Source: Mesorhabditis belari
Lineage: Eukaryota; Nematoda; Chromadorea; Rhabditida; Rhabditidae
Assembly (NCBI GenBank): GCA_958450365.1
Contig: CAUEEP010000935.1
Span: 1,032,001-1,096,000, forward strand
DNA: 64,000 nt
Direction of reading: 5' to 3'
Below are positions 21,501 to 33,500 of the stretch, piece after piece (position 1 is the stretch's first letter; every line of letters starts with the position of its first letter). The translations under genes were made by a program, and so were the position numbers. The notes under the pieces are model-generated. The model was given only the letters and a program-made list of their open reading frames with translations. It was not told where the DNA came from and ran no database searches.

Positions 21501-24500
21501 TTGAATCTAAATCGGACGTCCGATATAGACTGTAATCTAAATCGGACGTCCGCGATAAGTTCAATCTAAATCGGACGGAAATCTAAATCGGACGGAAATC
21601 TAAATCGGACGGAAATCTAAATCGGACGGAAATCTATATCGGACGGAAATCTAAATCGGACGGAAATCTAAATCGGACGGAAATCTAAGACGTATTATTG
21701 TCCAATCTATATAAGATTTAGATTGAATCTAAATCGGACACAACATATATATATATATATATATATATGTACGATAACAAAAGTGATCTCTTAATGCTCA
21801 GCTTTTACCTTTGTTCATTCACGCTTTTTATCATTCACAGCTTCACATAATATCCTTAAATATCTAAAGAAAATATGCAACTAATCAACGATTTCCCAAC
21901 AGCTTCTCGGATGAAGAGTTCGGTAACTGAATGAAAACTTTCAAACGATTTCCCCAAAATCTTCATTTTCTTATTTAGCGAATGGAAATAGCATGAGAAA
22001 CTGTCAAACCTAAATCCTAATTTTATTTTAAACTATTTTATTAGGTTGGTGAAAATGAAAACTGCGGGACTTTGAACTAAAATTTATTAATTAAATTATT
22101 AATTTATTAATTAAACTAAAATTTATTCAAAATAAAACCATGAATTGATTCCAAATAATTTCCATTATTATTGATGACTTCTGCCCATTTTTTAGGCAAT
22201 TTGCGGTTTTGCGGGCTCCTCTTTCGTAGTAGGATTTTGGTTTGTGTGTGAGACTCAAAAATGGAGGACTGGAGATGTCAGCTGCCAGCACAGTTTGAGC
22301 AATTTCTTCAAAAGAAACCCATTTTGGTGTCAATAGAAAAGTTGTAGAGAATCAAAAATTAGGCTTATAGCCAAATTTCCAAAAAGATACACTTAGTAGT
22401 TTCGCTTAAAGTGCAAGTTTTGTGAAAATTCGTAAATTTCGCATTTCTTGAAAGCCAGCTTTTGAATCGTTCTAAAAATTTGGATATAAGCTTGATTTTT
22501 GATTCTCTACAACTTTTCCATTGACACCAAAATGGGTTTCTTTTGAAGAAAGTGCTCAAACTCAAACTGATGACAATAGGCCGCAGTTTTCAATTCACTA
22601 ACTCAATATTTAATGATTATTTTTCTTTTAATTGCTCGAGAGTATTGCAAAAGTTTTAAGACTTTTAACTTGAAGACTTTTAATGAAAAAGAAGTTTTTT
22701 CGAGTCAAAATTATGAGCATTATCAGAATTAGCTAATTGTAAACGAAATTTTGATTCAATAAGCTGATAAGCAGTAAGCTGATTCTTTAGTTATGTTTCT
22801 TCTAGGGTTTTCCTCCTGGAAACCGCTTGTTAATGTCTCTTTTCTTGACTTAGTTACTGTAAAGTTTCAGTTCTTTATCTCAAAACAGTATAATAAAAAA
22901 GAAAAAAAACTCATATCTTTGATATCTTTGTTGAGTTTAACCCTGAACTTTGCAGTATCTTTGGTAAAATTTGGAAACTAGTACTACAGATTACTGATTA
23001 AGTTCCTTTTGTGACTGTCGCCGGATTTCTGACTCTATTGCTTGTTAGGTACTCTCCACAGGCAGCGCGCCGCTCCTTCGGGAAATTGGGGCGCACGCTG
23101 AGGTGAGTGAATGGCATTGATGAAAAGAAAAGATTTTGATTGCATTCACGTTGTGTTGTCCCACGTTTTGTCAAGGAGTGAAAAGAGAAATTTTCTTTCA
23201 ACATTGATATCCAAAAAAATCCAAAAAAAACTCCTCAAACAATTCCTAATCAAATTCTAATTCTAATTCTAAGCTGTCTATCGCCAATGAGCATTTCGTA
23301 AGTTCCGCTGAAGTTTTTATCGGCATTTTCTTGTAAATCCAGTAGTTTTTTTCTTGAATTTTTGCATGTTTTGCGAGATCACACGAAGGAACAAAAAAAG
23401 AACGAGTATAATAGGGGGGTAGTCAAAACAGCACCATAATAGAAAACGTTCAAAACAGCGCGCCGTCAAATTTCTCAAAATCAAAAAACAGCCGGTTCAA
23501 GTTTATACCAAAAATTCCTTGCGTTCTTGGCTCATGATGGGTGAAACAGTTTTTAAAAAGTTAATATTTCAAGAAAAAAGGCACCCAAAAGTGTGTCGAG
23601 TGATACTCAGTTGGTTAACTGAATATCTTTAGGGACCCATTTTGAGTGCTCTTTATCTATGAAATATTAACTTTCTAAAAAACTGTTTCACCCATCATGT
23701 AGCCAAGAACGCAAGGAATTTTTTGATATAAAACTTGAACCGGCTTGGTTTTTTGGATTTTGAGAAATTTGATTTCTCAAAATGCGCTGTTTTGAATGTT
23801 TTCTATTATGGCGCTGTTTTGACTACCCCTGTATAATACCGTATTTCTTCGAATAGAAGACCGGGTAAAGAGTATCATCGCGTACTCCTGCGTAGCAGCC
23901 CCTTTTAAAATTTCTTTTCTGCATAAAAGCTTTCAATCAAGTGCTATAGGGCTGGAAAATGGCTCAAAAATACCACATGAGCCAACAGATTTTTGAGTCA
24001 TTTTCCAGCTCTATAGCACTTGATTGAAAGCTTTTATGCAGAAAAGAAAGTTTAAAAAGGGCTGCTACGCAGGAGTACGCGATCATACTCTTTATCCGGT
24101 CTTCTATTCGAAGAAATACGGTAATTCATCGCCAAATCACTAACGTTTCAGCGAATGAACAACATTCTTGCATGATTTCATTTCGATTTGGATTTCAATT
24201 GAATTGATCACCCAATTTCCCCCCCAAAAAAAACTCTAGATCTTTGATGAAAAACCCTTTAGCAATTGTACATTTAAAAACTTGTACATTTATAAATCGA
24301 ATCAATTTAGTGCCAAAGCAAAAAGCGGAGTTCAAACAATGGCAAAAGGAGCGGAAAGTGTTGCGGCGAGTGCGGCAAGAGGGACAAAAACTGTGGCACA
24401 TGGAGTTGTCTCGCATACGAAGAGTGCTGCTGGTTTGTTAGAACGATTATTTATCTCGATTTATTGCTAAATTTGATAAGATTTTGTACGATTAGGAATT

Positions 24501-27500
24501 ACTTTCATTATCGATTTAGTACTTTCGTTTTCAAGCTAGTTTATTTAGAGAGCAATAAATAGAGGAAAGGTTAATTAGAGCTAATTACCTCCTTAACAAA
24601 TCACCTCCTTAACAAAGTCGATCACTAACAAAAGACGTACAAACTAACCCACTCCTTTGCCGCCTTTTCTTTTATGTCTTTCTTATTTCTGTAAGAGATA
24701 CACTTTTGTGCACGTTCCATATTTTCGGCTTGAAGAATCTTGTCACCGGGAAACGGAAGTTCGTCTTTCCATCCTGAATTTAGGCTTAAAAAAAATTTTT
24801 TCCCCGAATTTACCGGAAATTTGAACGGGCGTGCTCGGGCCGGCTTCTGGTAGCGCTTTCCCATTCTCATCGGCCATTGTTCTCACCTTTAAATTCGACT
24901 TTACAACCCAAAAAATAAAATCCTACCTTGCACCATGATTTTCCGCCAACGAGAAACGCCCTTTTTCGCGCCGCGCCCTTTTTCAATGTGCCGCGAGTTA
25001 TCAATACAGTGCACACTTTACCAACTCTTAAAACAACAAAGTTTTGAAAAAAAGTGTAAGAATTCAAAGAATTCAAAGAATTCAGAAGAAATTCCAATAG
25101 CTTTACAAGTTGTTTTTTATCTCTGTTCCACTAGAAGCAAAAGAAAGATTATTTATCTCTATTTATTGCTAAATTTGATAAGATTTTGTACGATTAGGAG
25201 TTTTTCTTTCGTTTTCAAGCTAGTTTATTTAGAAAGCAATAAATAGAGGAAAGGTTAACTGTTCAGAAGAAATTCCAATAGCTTTACAAGTCATTTATTG
25301 GTCTTCCAAAGGAGAGAGATCAAATCTCTCTTCTAAAAATATTCAAAAGCAATCAAACTTTTTAAAAAATTGGTTTCTTTAGACACTCTTCAAACCGGCA
25401 TTCAAACATCGGCAAAAGTGGTGGGAGAAAGCGCAAAAGCGGCAGCTGACAAAGTGGCACAACTTCCCGAGAATATCGTGTCAAAAGTGGGTGTCGAGTG
25501 TTTAGATTTTGAGTTGTTTTTTTTTGGTAATACAAAGTCGAGTCAAGTTACACAAGTTACACAACCAATTCTCAGGGTTCCGAGTTGATTGCTGATGGAG
25601 TGAATGGAGTGAGCGGCTTTTTCAATGTCGAAGGACAACAAGTGAGTAGAATAGCAAAGCTTTGGAAAAGAGACAGTCGATTTTATCCAATCTGTAAATG
25701 TTGCAGGTTTAGAACTCAGGCTTGGACTTTGCATTTTTGATGATTGAAAAAGCTGCTGCAGTCTGTTTAATAAGACACGAGAAATACTGTACCTTAAACA
25801 ATGCGCGTATAAAAGGACGTTCCCTATTTTTTTGTTCCTCCTGTTCTTCCCTATTTTTTTCATTTTCTCTCATTTGGTCTAGTGAAAGGTTCTCTTTTGT
25901 TTAACTTAAGGGAAAACACATTAATAATACTGATGAAATGTGGTCAGAGTTGAGTTTTAGCTGTTGGAAATGAAGAAATGTGGTCAGAGTTGAGTTTTAG
26001 CTGTTGGAAATGAAGAAATGTTAGCAGAGTTGGATTTTAGCTGTTGGAAATGAAGAAATGTGGTCAGAGTTGAGTTTTAGCTGTTGGAAATGAAGAAATG
26101 TTATCAGACTTGAGTTTTAGCTATTGAAAATGAAGAAATGTTATCAGAGTTGAGGTTTAGCCTTTAGGATAGTGTAAAAGAAGTTTTTGCACAAAAAATC
26201 TATTCATAGACTAGTGAAAACAACCGGATTTCCTCGCTTTAATCCGATTAAAGCTCTCAGCTTTGCAACAAAAAAACTTTTCCCTATTAGGGGGAAAAAG
26301 GGGACGGGACTGGTTTCAAAGAGTCACTCACGAGTGTCACTATTTTCTATATTGATCACAAAATTTCTCTAAAAACTATGAGACAATTTCTGAAGACTCG
26401 ATCGAAGAGCTATGATTTGTTGAAAGCGGTTTAAAAAGTTATTCGCTTATTGGTAAACGAGAAATTTACAGGAACAACGAACGCCTCAACAAATGAAAAG
26501 AGAACAATCGCTGGCTACGCTTGAGGGATTAAAGTGAGTTTTTTTTGAATAAAACTGATTTACTGACTGATATAATGATTCTATAATATAATTTTTGATC
26601 AAATTTTATGTAGAAATGACTAAAGTAAATCGATTTATCAATAATTTATCGGGTATTAAAAGATGAAATCCGCTTCTCAGCCTTTTCAACTTTTCAGTCT
26701 CAACCTCAGCTTTGTAACATAGTTTAACAACAATTAAACGCGAGTAGACTCAGTAAAATGAATAGCTGCAATCGATTTCTTGACCCTGAAAACCCCAGGT
26801 ACAAATTTACAGCTTAATTTCTTTTTATAACATCTACAAAGCAAAAGAGAAATCCCTGGGGAGGTGTACTTTTTGCGGGCGCGTAATCGCTCGCCATCTG
26901 GTATTAGGCGTCGGGTGTAGGGTCAAAGAACCGACGTTTCGCAAAATCCGGAAATTTCCCCTCCTCTTCTTTCTTTCCTTTTCCTTGTCTTTCCGATTTC
27001 TTCTTGGGCAAACAGGGCGCTGATAGCTAAGTGGTAGAGCAGGCAGAGGCAGGTAGGCCCTGGTAGGCAGAGTCCACCACTGGCCTAGGTCGAGAGTTCA
27101 ATTCCCCTCGGATCCAAATTCTTTAATGATTTCTTCATTTTATTAAATTTGGTTGCATTTTTCTATAGATTTTACATTCTGTTAAACCCAGATAATTCTA
27201 TTTTAGTGAGAATTGATCCCGATTTGGACCCGTTGTTTTAAGTCTTAACAAATAATGTTAACGACTTTTACATTACAGACAAAAAACAGCTGTTGCAAGA
27301 GAGCAAGCGGTGACAAAGGCAAAGGATCAACCGACGTGAGTGTTTTAAATTGGTTCTTTAGTTCTTTTTGCTTGCATTTAGCACCAGAAAGCATGAGTTC
27401 ACTTCCTTTTGTAAGGCTAAGGCGATGAGATCGATGAGATCTTATTTTATTCTTATTTCATTCTTATTTTATTCTTATTTTGAGCATAATTCAAAGTATT

Positions 27501-30500
27501 TCTGTTGTCCTTGAAGCACTCCTTTACTTTTGTATATACAAAGGTCTTTTTTTTGTTTGGTTTACAGAAAGTTGAAACTTAAATCTTTCCTTTTTTTTCG
27601 TTGTTATGGTGAATGTCGTAGATTTCTGTGTGCAATGGAGGCGAATGAGCGAAAGGATCTCTTCGTGACTGTCGATCAACTACTGAACAAGTTTGATATT
27701 CTTTTTGGCATTTTTTGGCATCTTTTATTGCTATTAATGCACATTTTATGAATGCAGCACCAATCATTTGCATGATCACAGCTATTAGTCAACAATCAAA
27801 GTAGCAATTAACAATTTTTGATTTAAATTCAGAAATTCTCGAAGCGAATCCGAGACGGACACCTCATCGCAGTCAACCGATCTTCCCACATCTCCAATTA
27901 TGCCTTTCTTCATGGCTGTGAGGTTGACGAGGAAAAGAATAAAGAAAGGTTTGTAAAGGATGAGTTTTTTTGAAAGTTAAGCTTCATTGGTTCTCCATTT
28001 GTTGCTTTCTCTATTTCCTTATGGTTATGGTTATTTCCTTATGCTCTTATGGTTATTTTCAAGAAAATCTCTCTCACTTCTTCAGCTCAATTCTTCTAAT
28101 TTTTGATCGGTAGACAGAGTAGTGCTAGTGATTAAGATTAAGAGATCAGATTCGTCCCCCTTGTTCACCTCTTGTTTCCCTAAATGACAGTTGTCTGTGA
28201 AACAAGAAATCAACCATTTTTTTTTCAAAAATGACGCTTTGAATTCGTTGAACGATAAAAACAACACTTATAGGCTAAGTCTACAGGGTGTTGGGAGTGG
28301 GACAAATGTGACCTTTTTTCTTTTTGCGCACCCGATCCATTAGTGCACCTTTTTTTGTGTTTTAAAAAAGCTGTAAAAAGTTTTAAATTTGAAAAATAAA
28401 ACGGGTAGGGCAAATTCCAGAAAATTGTCGACTTTTCCCTACGTATAACTCCGTCCGTTTGCTTCTACAAGCTCTAATATATTAAAATTTGGATTCTACA
28501 CCCTAAAATTACCCAGAAAAACAACTTTTGGAATAGAAATTGGTTAATATTAGCTTTTTTAAGACGCGAAAAAAGGTGCGCTAATGGATCGGGTGCGCAA
28601 ATGGACCGGGTGTGCAAATGGACCGGGTGCGCAAATGAACCGGGTGCGCTAATGGACCGGGTGCGCAAATGGACCGGGTGCGCTAATGGACCGGGTGCGC
28701 AAATGGACCGGGTGCGCAAAAAAAAGTTCGCATTTGTCCCACTCCCTAAGGTGTTCAATATTTATGGGGATCAGTAGATTACTAGGTTTAGAGCTCATCT
28801 TGTACAATTTTAACGCTAAAAAAGAAACACACTTATCAATATGCCCAACGTTAACAACTTTAAGTTACTTTTTGTTTTCAAAATTATTGCCTTTTGCGCT
28901 GTTGCTTACCTAGAAACGCCTGTGGAAAGCGGATAAATTGAGTTTGTCACAAACTCTCGTTAAGCTTTCTTCCGAGAGAACCGAAGTGTGATTCTAACAT
29001 TTTTAATGTCCCGTAGATTTGAAAGCTGTTAAATAGTGAAGACTTTCTCATCGTTAAACAAGAACAACTGGAGTCTGACTCCTTTTGGGGAAATTTTGGT
29101 GCTCGAGTGCTCGAGTTCGATTTTTGGAATATCAAATTTCGTAAACTGTAAATAATCTAGAAATTCGAGTTTGTTCCAACGCTTTCTTAACGATTTTTTT
29201 TCATACACCAATTTTGAAAGCGCCAAACGAAATGCGAGCTCAAAAGTCCATAAATATCGAACTTTAACTACCGTAAATACTGTAATAGTACCCTACCCCC
29301 CTCGTACAGTCACGTAGTCGCAAAAGTCCTTTAGTATTTCATTCTTTTCAAAGCGCCCGTACTTTCAAAAAATGCGTCTTTGGTATCAAAAAATAGCTGA
29401 AATTCAGGGCTATTTTTTGATACCTAAGCGAGCATTGTAGCATCTACCAGTGTCGAGAAAAACTCGTCCAAAGCTAGACTACGCAATGCTCCGCACCGTC
29501 ATTATGGGGGTGGGGTACTATTACAGTATTTACGGTATGTAACTTTGATTATAAGATAAATTTAGCATTGTATCTATTTTATTTTTAGAATTTGGCATGG
29601 TATTCTTTGAGAAATCAATAGCTAAAAAGAATGGTTGAAATTCTTTGTGTTAGGGCTCTCAACGATCTTTTCAAGAGCGTTAGAACGGCTGGAAAAGATG
29701 AAAAGTATGAGAAAAGGAAAGAAATAGAAGCAATTTTCTTTTCCCTTTTCCAGCCTTGAACTAGGTCCAACATATCCGCCCTTCTTCTCTCTTTTCTTTT
29801 CGCATTTTCTTTCCACGATGACCAATAACTCGTCCCTTTTACAGCTGACCCTCTCCTTTCCGCGCATTATTGACACTTTCGATCCATAAGCCCCATTCTT
29901 GCAAATTCCCCATATTTTGCTTATTTGTTTATTTGCTTATTTATATTTATTTATCATATGCTTTCTTGAATGACTGTTAAAAATTTAGCTGGTAAAAAGC
30001 ACAGTGTGGATATTGTACTTGTCACTGAATAACTTATAAAGTAAAGGATGTCGACTTAAAACTTTTGCTTCACTTCACTTTTAAGTGATCCGCCAACTAG
30101 GATAGTATCAACATTTCTAATAATGACATAAAAAATTTTGTAGAAGTTACGTTTTTGCTCGAGTATCACCTCGAATCACGTAATCAAGTAATCACCTCGA
30201 ATAAATTGAATATCTTTACATTTGAAGGGAATTTCCCACCAAATCACTTAAGCAGCTGAATATCTTTAAAAGGGGTCGTATATAACGTATATAAAATTTC
30301 ACCCCACCGGATCTTAAAATTTTACCAACCCGGATATTGAAAGACCCCCACCCGGATACTCTACCCTTTATAAGCTACTCAGTGACAAGTACAATATCCA
30401 TACTGTGCTCTTTACAGGAAAATCGACTCGACCCTCGACAAACAGCTCAATCTCATCTTATGACGAGGATTGTGCTTTTGGAAATCGGTAAAAACCTTTT

Positions 30501-33500
30501 AATTGAGTAAATTTTTCATTTTCTTTAGATTGAAACGCGAGTTTTGGTTCACGATTCCGAGAAATAAAGCTGATTCGATATACGGTTTTCTCTTGCAGTG
30601 GTCTCCCGAGAAATACGGACAGGTTTGTGTTTAAAGGAGGGAATGTTTCATTTAAAAAAGCTATTCAGGATACGACTCAACAACAAGCAAGCACACAGCA
30701 AGAAGATCAGCACATAAACATCGTATCGAACGATCCAATTCGCGGCTTTATCGTGCTCGATTCCGAGAGTGACGACGCTTTGTCAGGTTGATTGCTTTTC
30801 GAAAAATCTTTGTTGCTAAGATTTTGATGTGAAATTTATTTATATATGGCGACACCTTTTTTGGAAAAGTTGCTGGTGACGCCTTGAGTGAAAACTGAGC
30901 TTTTTCGAATATCCATTTGACCAAAGTATTAAGTGTTATAAAGAAAAATAAAGCCCTTAATCTTGGCATCATTTATCTAAAAAGAACTTCCCGATTGGAA
31001 TTATACAACTCATTTTACAAGCTTTCGAATGAGCTCAAGTCGGCCTCTCTCTCGGCGATCTGCCATTTTTGCACTTTTCTTAATAAAAAAATTGTTAAAA
31101 AGTTTTCTTGATATTTATTTTTGTGAGAAAATAACATTTAATAACAATAAGAAGAACAGCAAACTCTTTTGTCAAACTTTCATAGCTAAAATTGGGGTTT
31201 TTTGGGTGGAAACTTCGCAAAAAAGGGAAAATTGAGCTTTTTCGAATATCTGCTTGACAAGGAGATCTTGCTGTTAAGCTTTTATAAGCTTCTCTAGCGT
31301 TATATTTTTGTTGAATAGTACTTTTAAAGTAAAATACCACGAGTTTGATTGAAGGAATCTCCTTTAGATGAAAATATTGTGTGTCAAAAAGTGCGAAAAA
31401 TGGCATTGCGCCGAAGAGAGGCCGACTTGAGCTCATTCGAGAGTTTGTAAAATGAGTTGTATGATTCCAATCGGGAAGTTCTTTGTAGATAAATGATGCC
31501 AAGGTTAAGGGCTTTATGTTTCTATATATCACTTGGCACTTCGATAATAAGTCAGGCGTTTGGCAGCAACTTTTCTAAAAAAGGTGTCGCCATAATTCGA
31601 AACTGAAAAATCTTTGTTGTCAAGATTTTGGTGTGAAATTTTTGTACAACAGAAGTGCTTTCACACTTTCGAAAGTATTATAGTATCATTATAATATAAA
31701 GTAGTATTATAGTATAAAGTATCATTTATAGCATAACAATGTACAGCCAGAGTGAATCGTTTGTGAAAATTGTTTTTGTGTTTGTTTGTCATCAAAAAAA
31801 ATGGTACTTTGGTGGTTAGGAGGGGCCACTTTATCCTGGCTTAGTTGAATTTAATGTTTTGAGTGATAGTATTGATACCTTTTATCTACCTATTCTAGAG
31901 TAATCAAATATAATCATATGCCTTCACTTTTAGAGCATTTACAACATGTTTCAACTTTCAGATTGCCGCTTTTATTTGATTTTCAAGTGTCAACAGCTTT
32001 GAGGTAGCGTTTAGTGGTTAAAGTACGTGGGAATTAAACTAGAATTGTCAAAAGCCTGCTAAAATAGTCGCCAATCTATTAAGCATATTTGATTACCGTA
32101 GAATAGTTAAGGAGAATTAATACAACCACTCAAAACATTAGATCCAACTAAGGCAGGATAAAAGTGTTCCCTTCCAAACCACCAAAGTACCCAAAGTAAA
32201 TCTATACCTAGGTAAAGTACTTTAATTTAAAGCATACTATACAAGAAACTTTGTAACAAAAGCCATCTAATTCATCTAATTCCTCTAATCCATCCATGAA
32301 ATAATTTTCCGGAAAATCATTGTATTCGATTTTCGAGAATTTTCGGGAAATCTCTTTAAAAGTGTTTTAACGATCTTTTCCTCTTTTCCCCAATTCATCC
32401 CTTTTTTTTGGTTCAACGATTTTGTAGTGTCATCCTGTGATCATAATTCTCTCTTGATCACTTTCGTCGGGGGCATCTCTAGCAAAAAAAGAGAATTCTT
32501 TTTGAATTTCGGAAATCTTTTTGCTCTGATCTCATCCTAAGAAAACATCACGTGCTATCTGCAGATATCGATGAAAACCTTTTTTCGTTCAAAAGTTGCA
32601 CAACTTTTTGAACTTTTGTTATTGTTTTAGTTTGCTTTCTTGAACTCTTTTAAACATTTATAGAAACAAACCGGTACTAGGAGTATTTTTGACAAAAGTT
32701 AACGACCATTTGCAGTCCACGAGGAGATCTCATTTAAAACACTGACAATAAAATCAATTTAATCATTAGAAATGTTGTTGAAATAATAAGTAAAGAAATT
32801 GAATGATTAGAAATTGAAATGAAATAATAAATAGAGCTATGTGAGCAAAGAGTGACGATTAGGTCGAGCGTATTCACTGGACTACGTTTCTAGGTTTCCT
32901 AAACAATTCCTAACGTAATCTTTTTACAAAAACGTCAAGAATCTCAGTCAAGAATCTCGGTGAAGAATCCAGCCAAGTAACTCTTACTGGATCAGCAAAA
33001 ACCTACAGAATCATCAGCTTACACAGCTACCAATAAGTACTATAAGCTGCAGTACCGGTTTGGTTACATTGTTCAACATTGAAGGATCCTAAGCTCTTGG
33101 CCAAGTACTGTTGTAATGTAGTAATGTAGCCAGTACGCCAGTACTAGCCAGTACTGTAGTACTGTAAGCCTAGTACCAGATTTTACAGTAAACCCTCAAT
33201 CTTGCAACTCTTTCTTGGTCCCTGCAAATATCTAACAAAACCCCAAACCCGTATTTGATCTTTACGAGGAAATTCAGCAAGACTGAACCCCTGAAACCCT
33301 ATCAAACCCCCAGAATTCGGGTTTTCTGGGTTTTTTCTCTTTTCAATCTTTCTTTCAATGGAAAAATTGAACTTTGTGTTTATTCATCGAATTTCAAAAC
33401 ATTGATGAAACAGCTAATTGTATTTATTATTTAAAATTCTCACTTAAAAAAACAGATTTCTCTTTGAAAGCTGTTCAAACTGTTCAAACTGTTCCACTCC

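Noticed and set aside
21560..21690. CRISPR-like array of regular repeats
   Set aside because: The units are contiguous 16-17-bp satellites without unique spacers, in a eukaryotic genome with no cas genes.
21897..21920. Mini-exon CTTCTCGGATGAAGAGTTCG between lmd-3-like exons 11 and 12
   Set aside because: It leaves phase 1, while the next exon needs phase 2 and reads to a stop in the other phase.
27017..27112. Functional tRNA genes at this and the other A/B-box modules
   Set aside because: Acceptor and T stems do not pair and the anticodon arms are missing or replaced by repeats.
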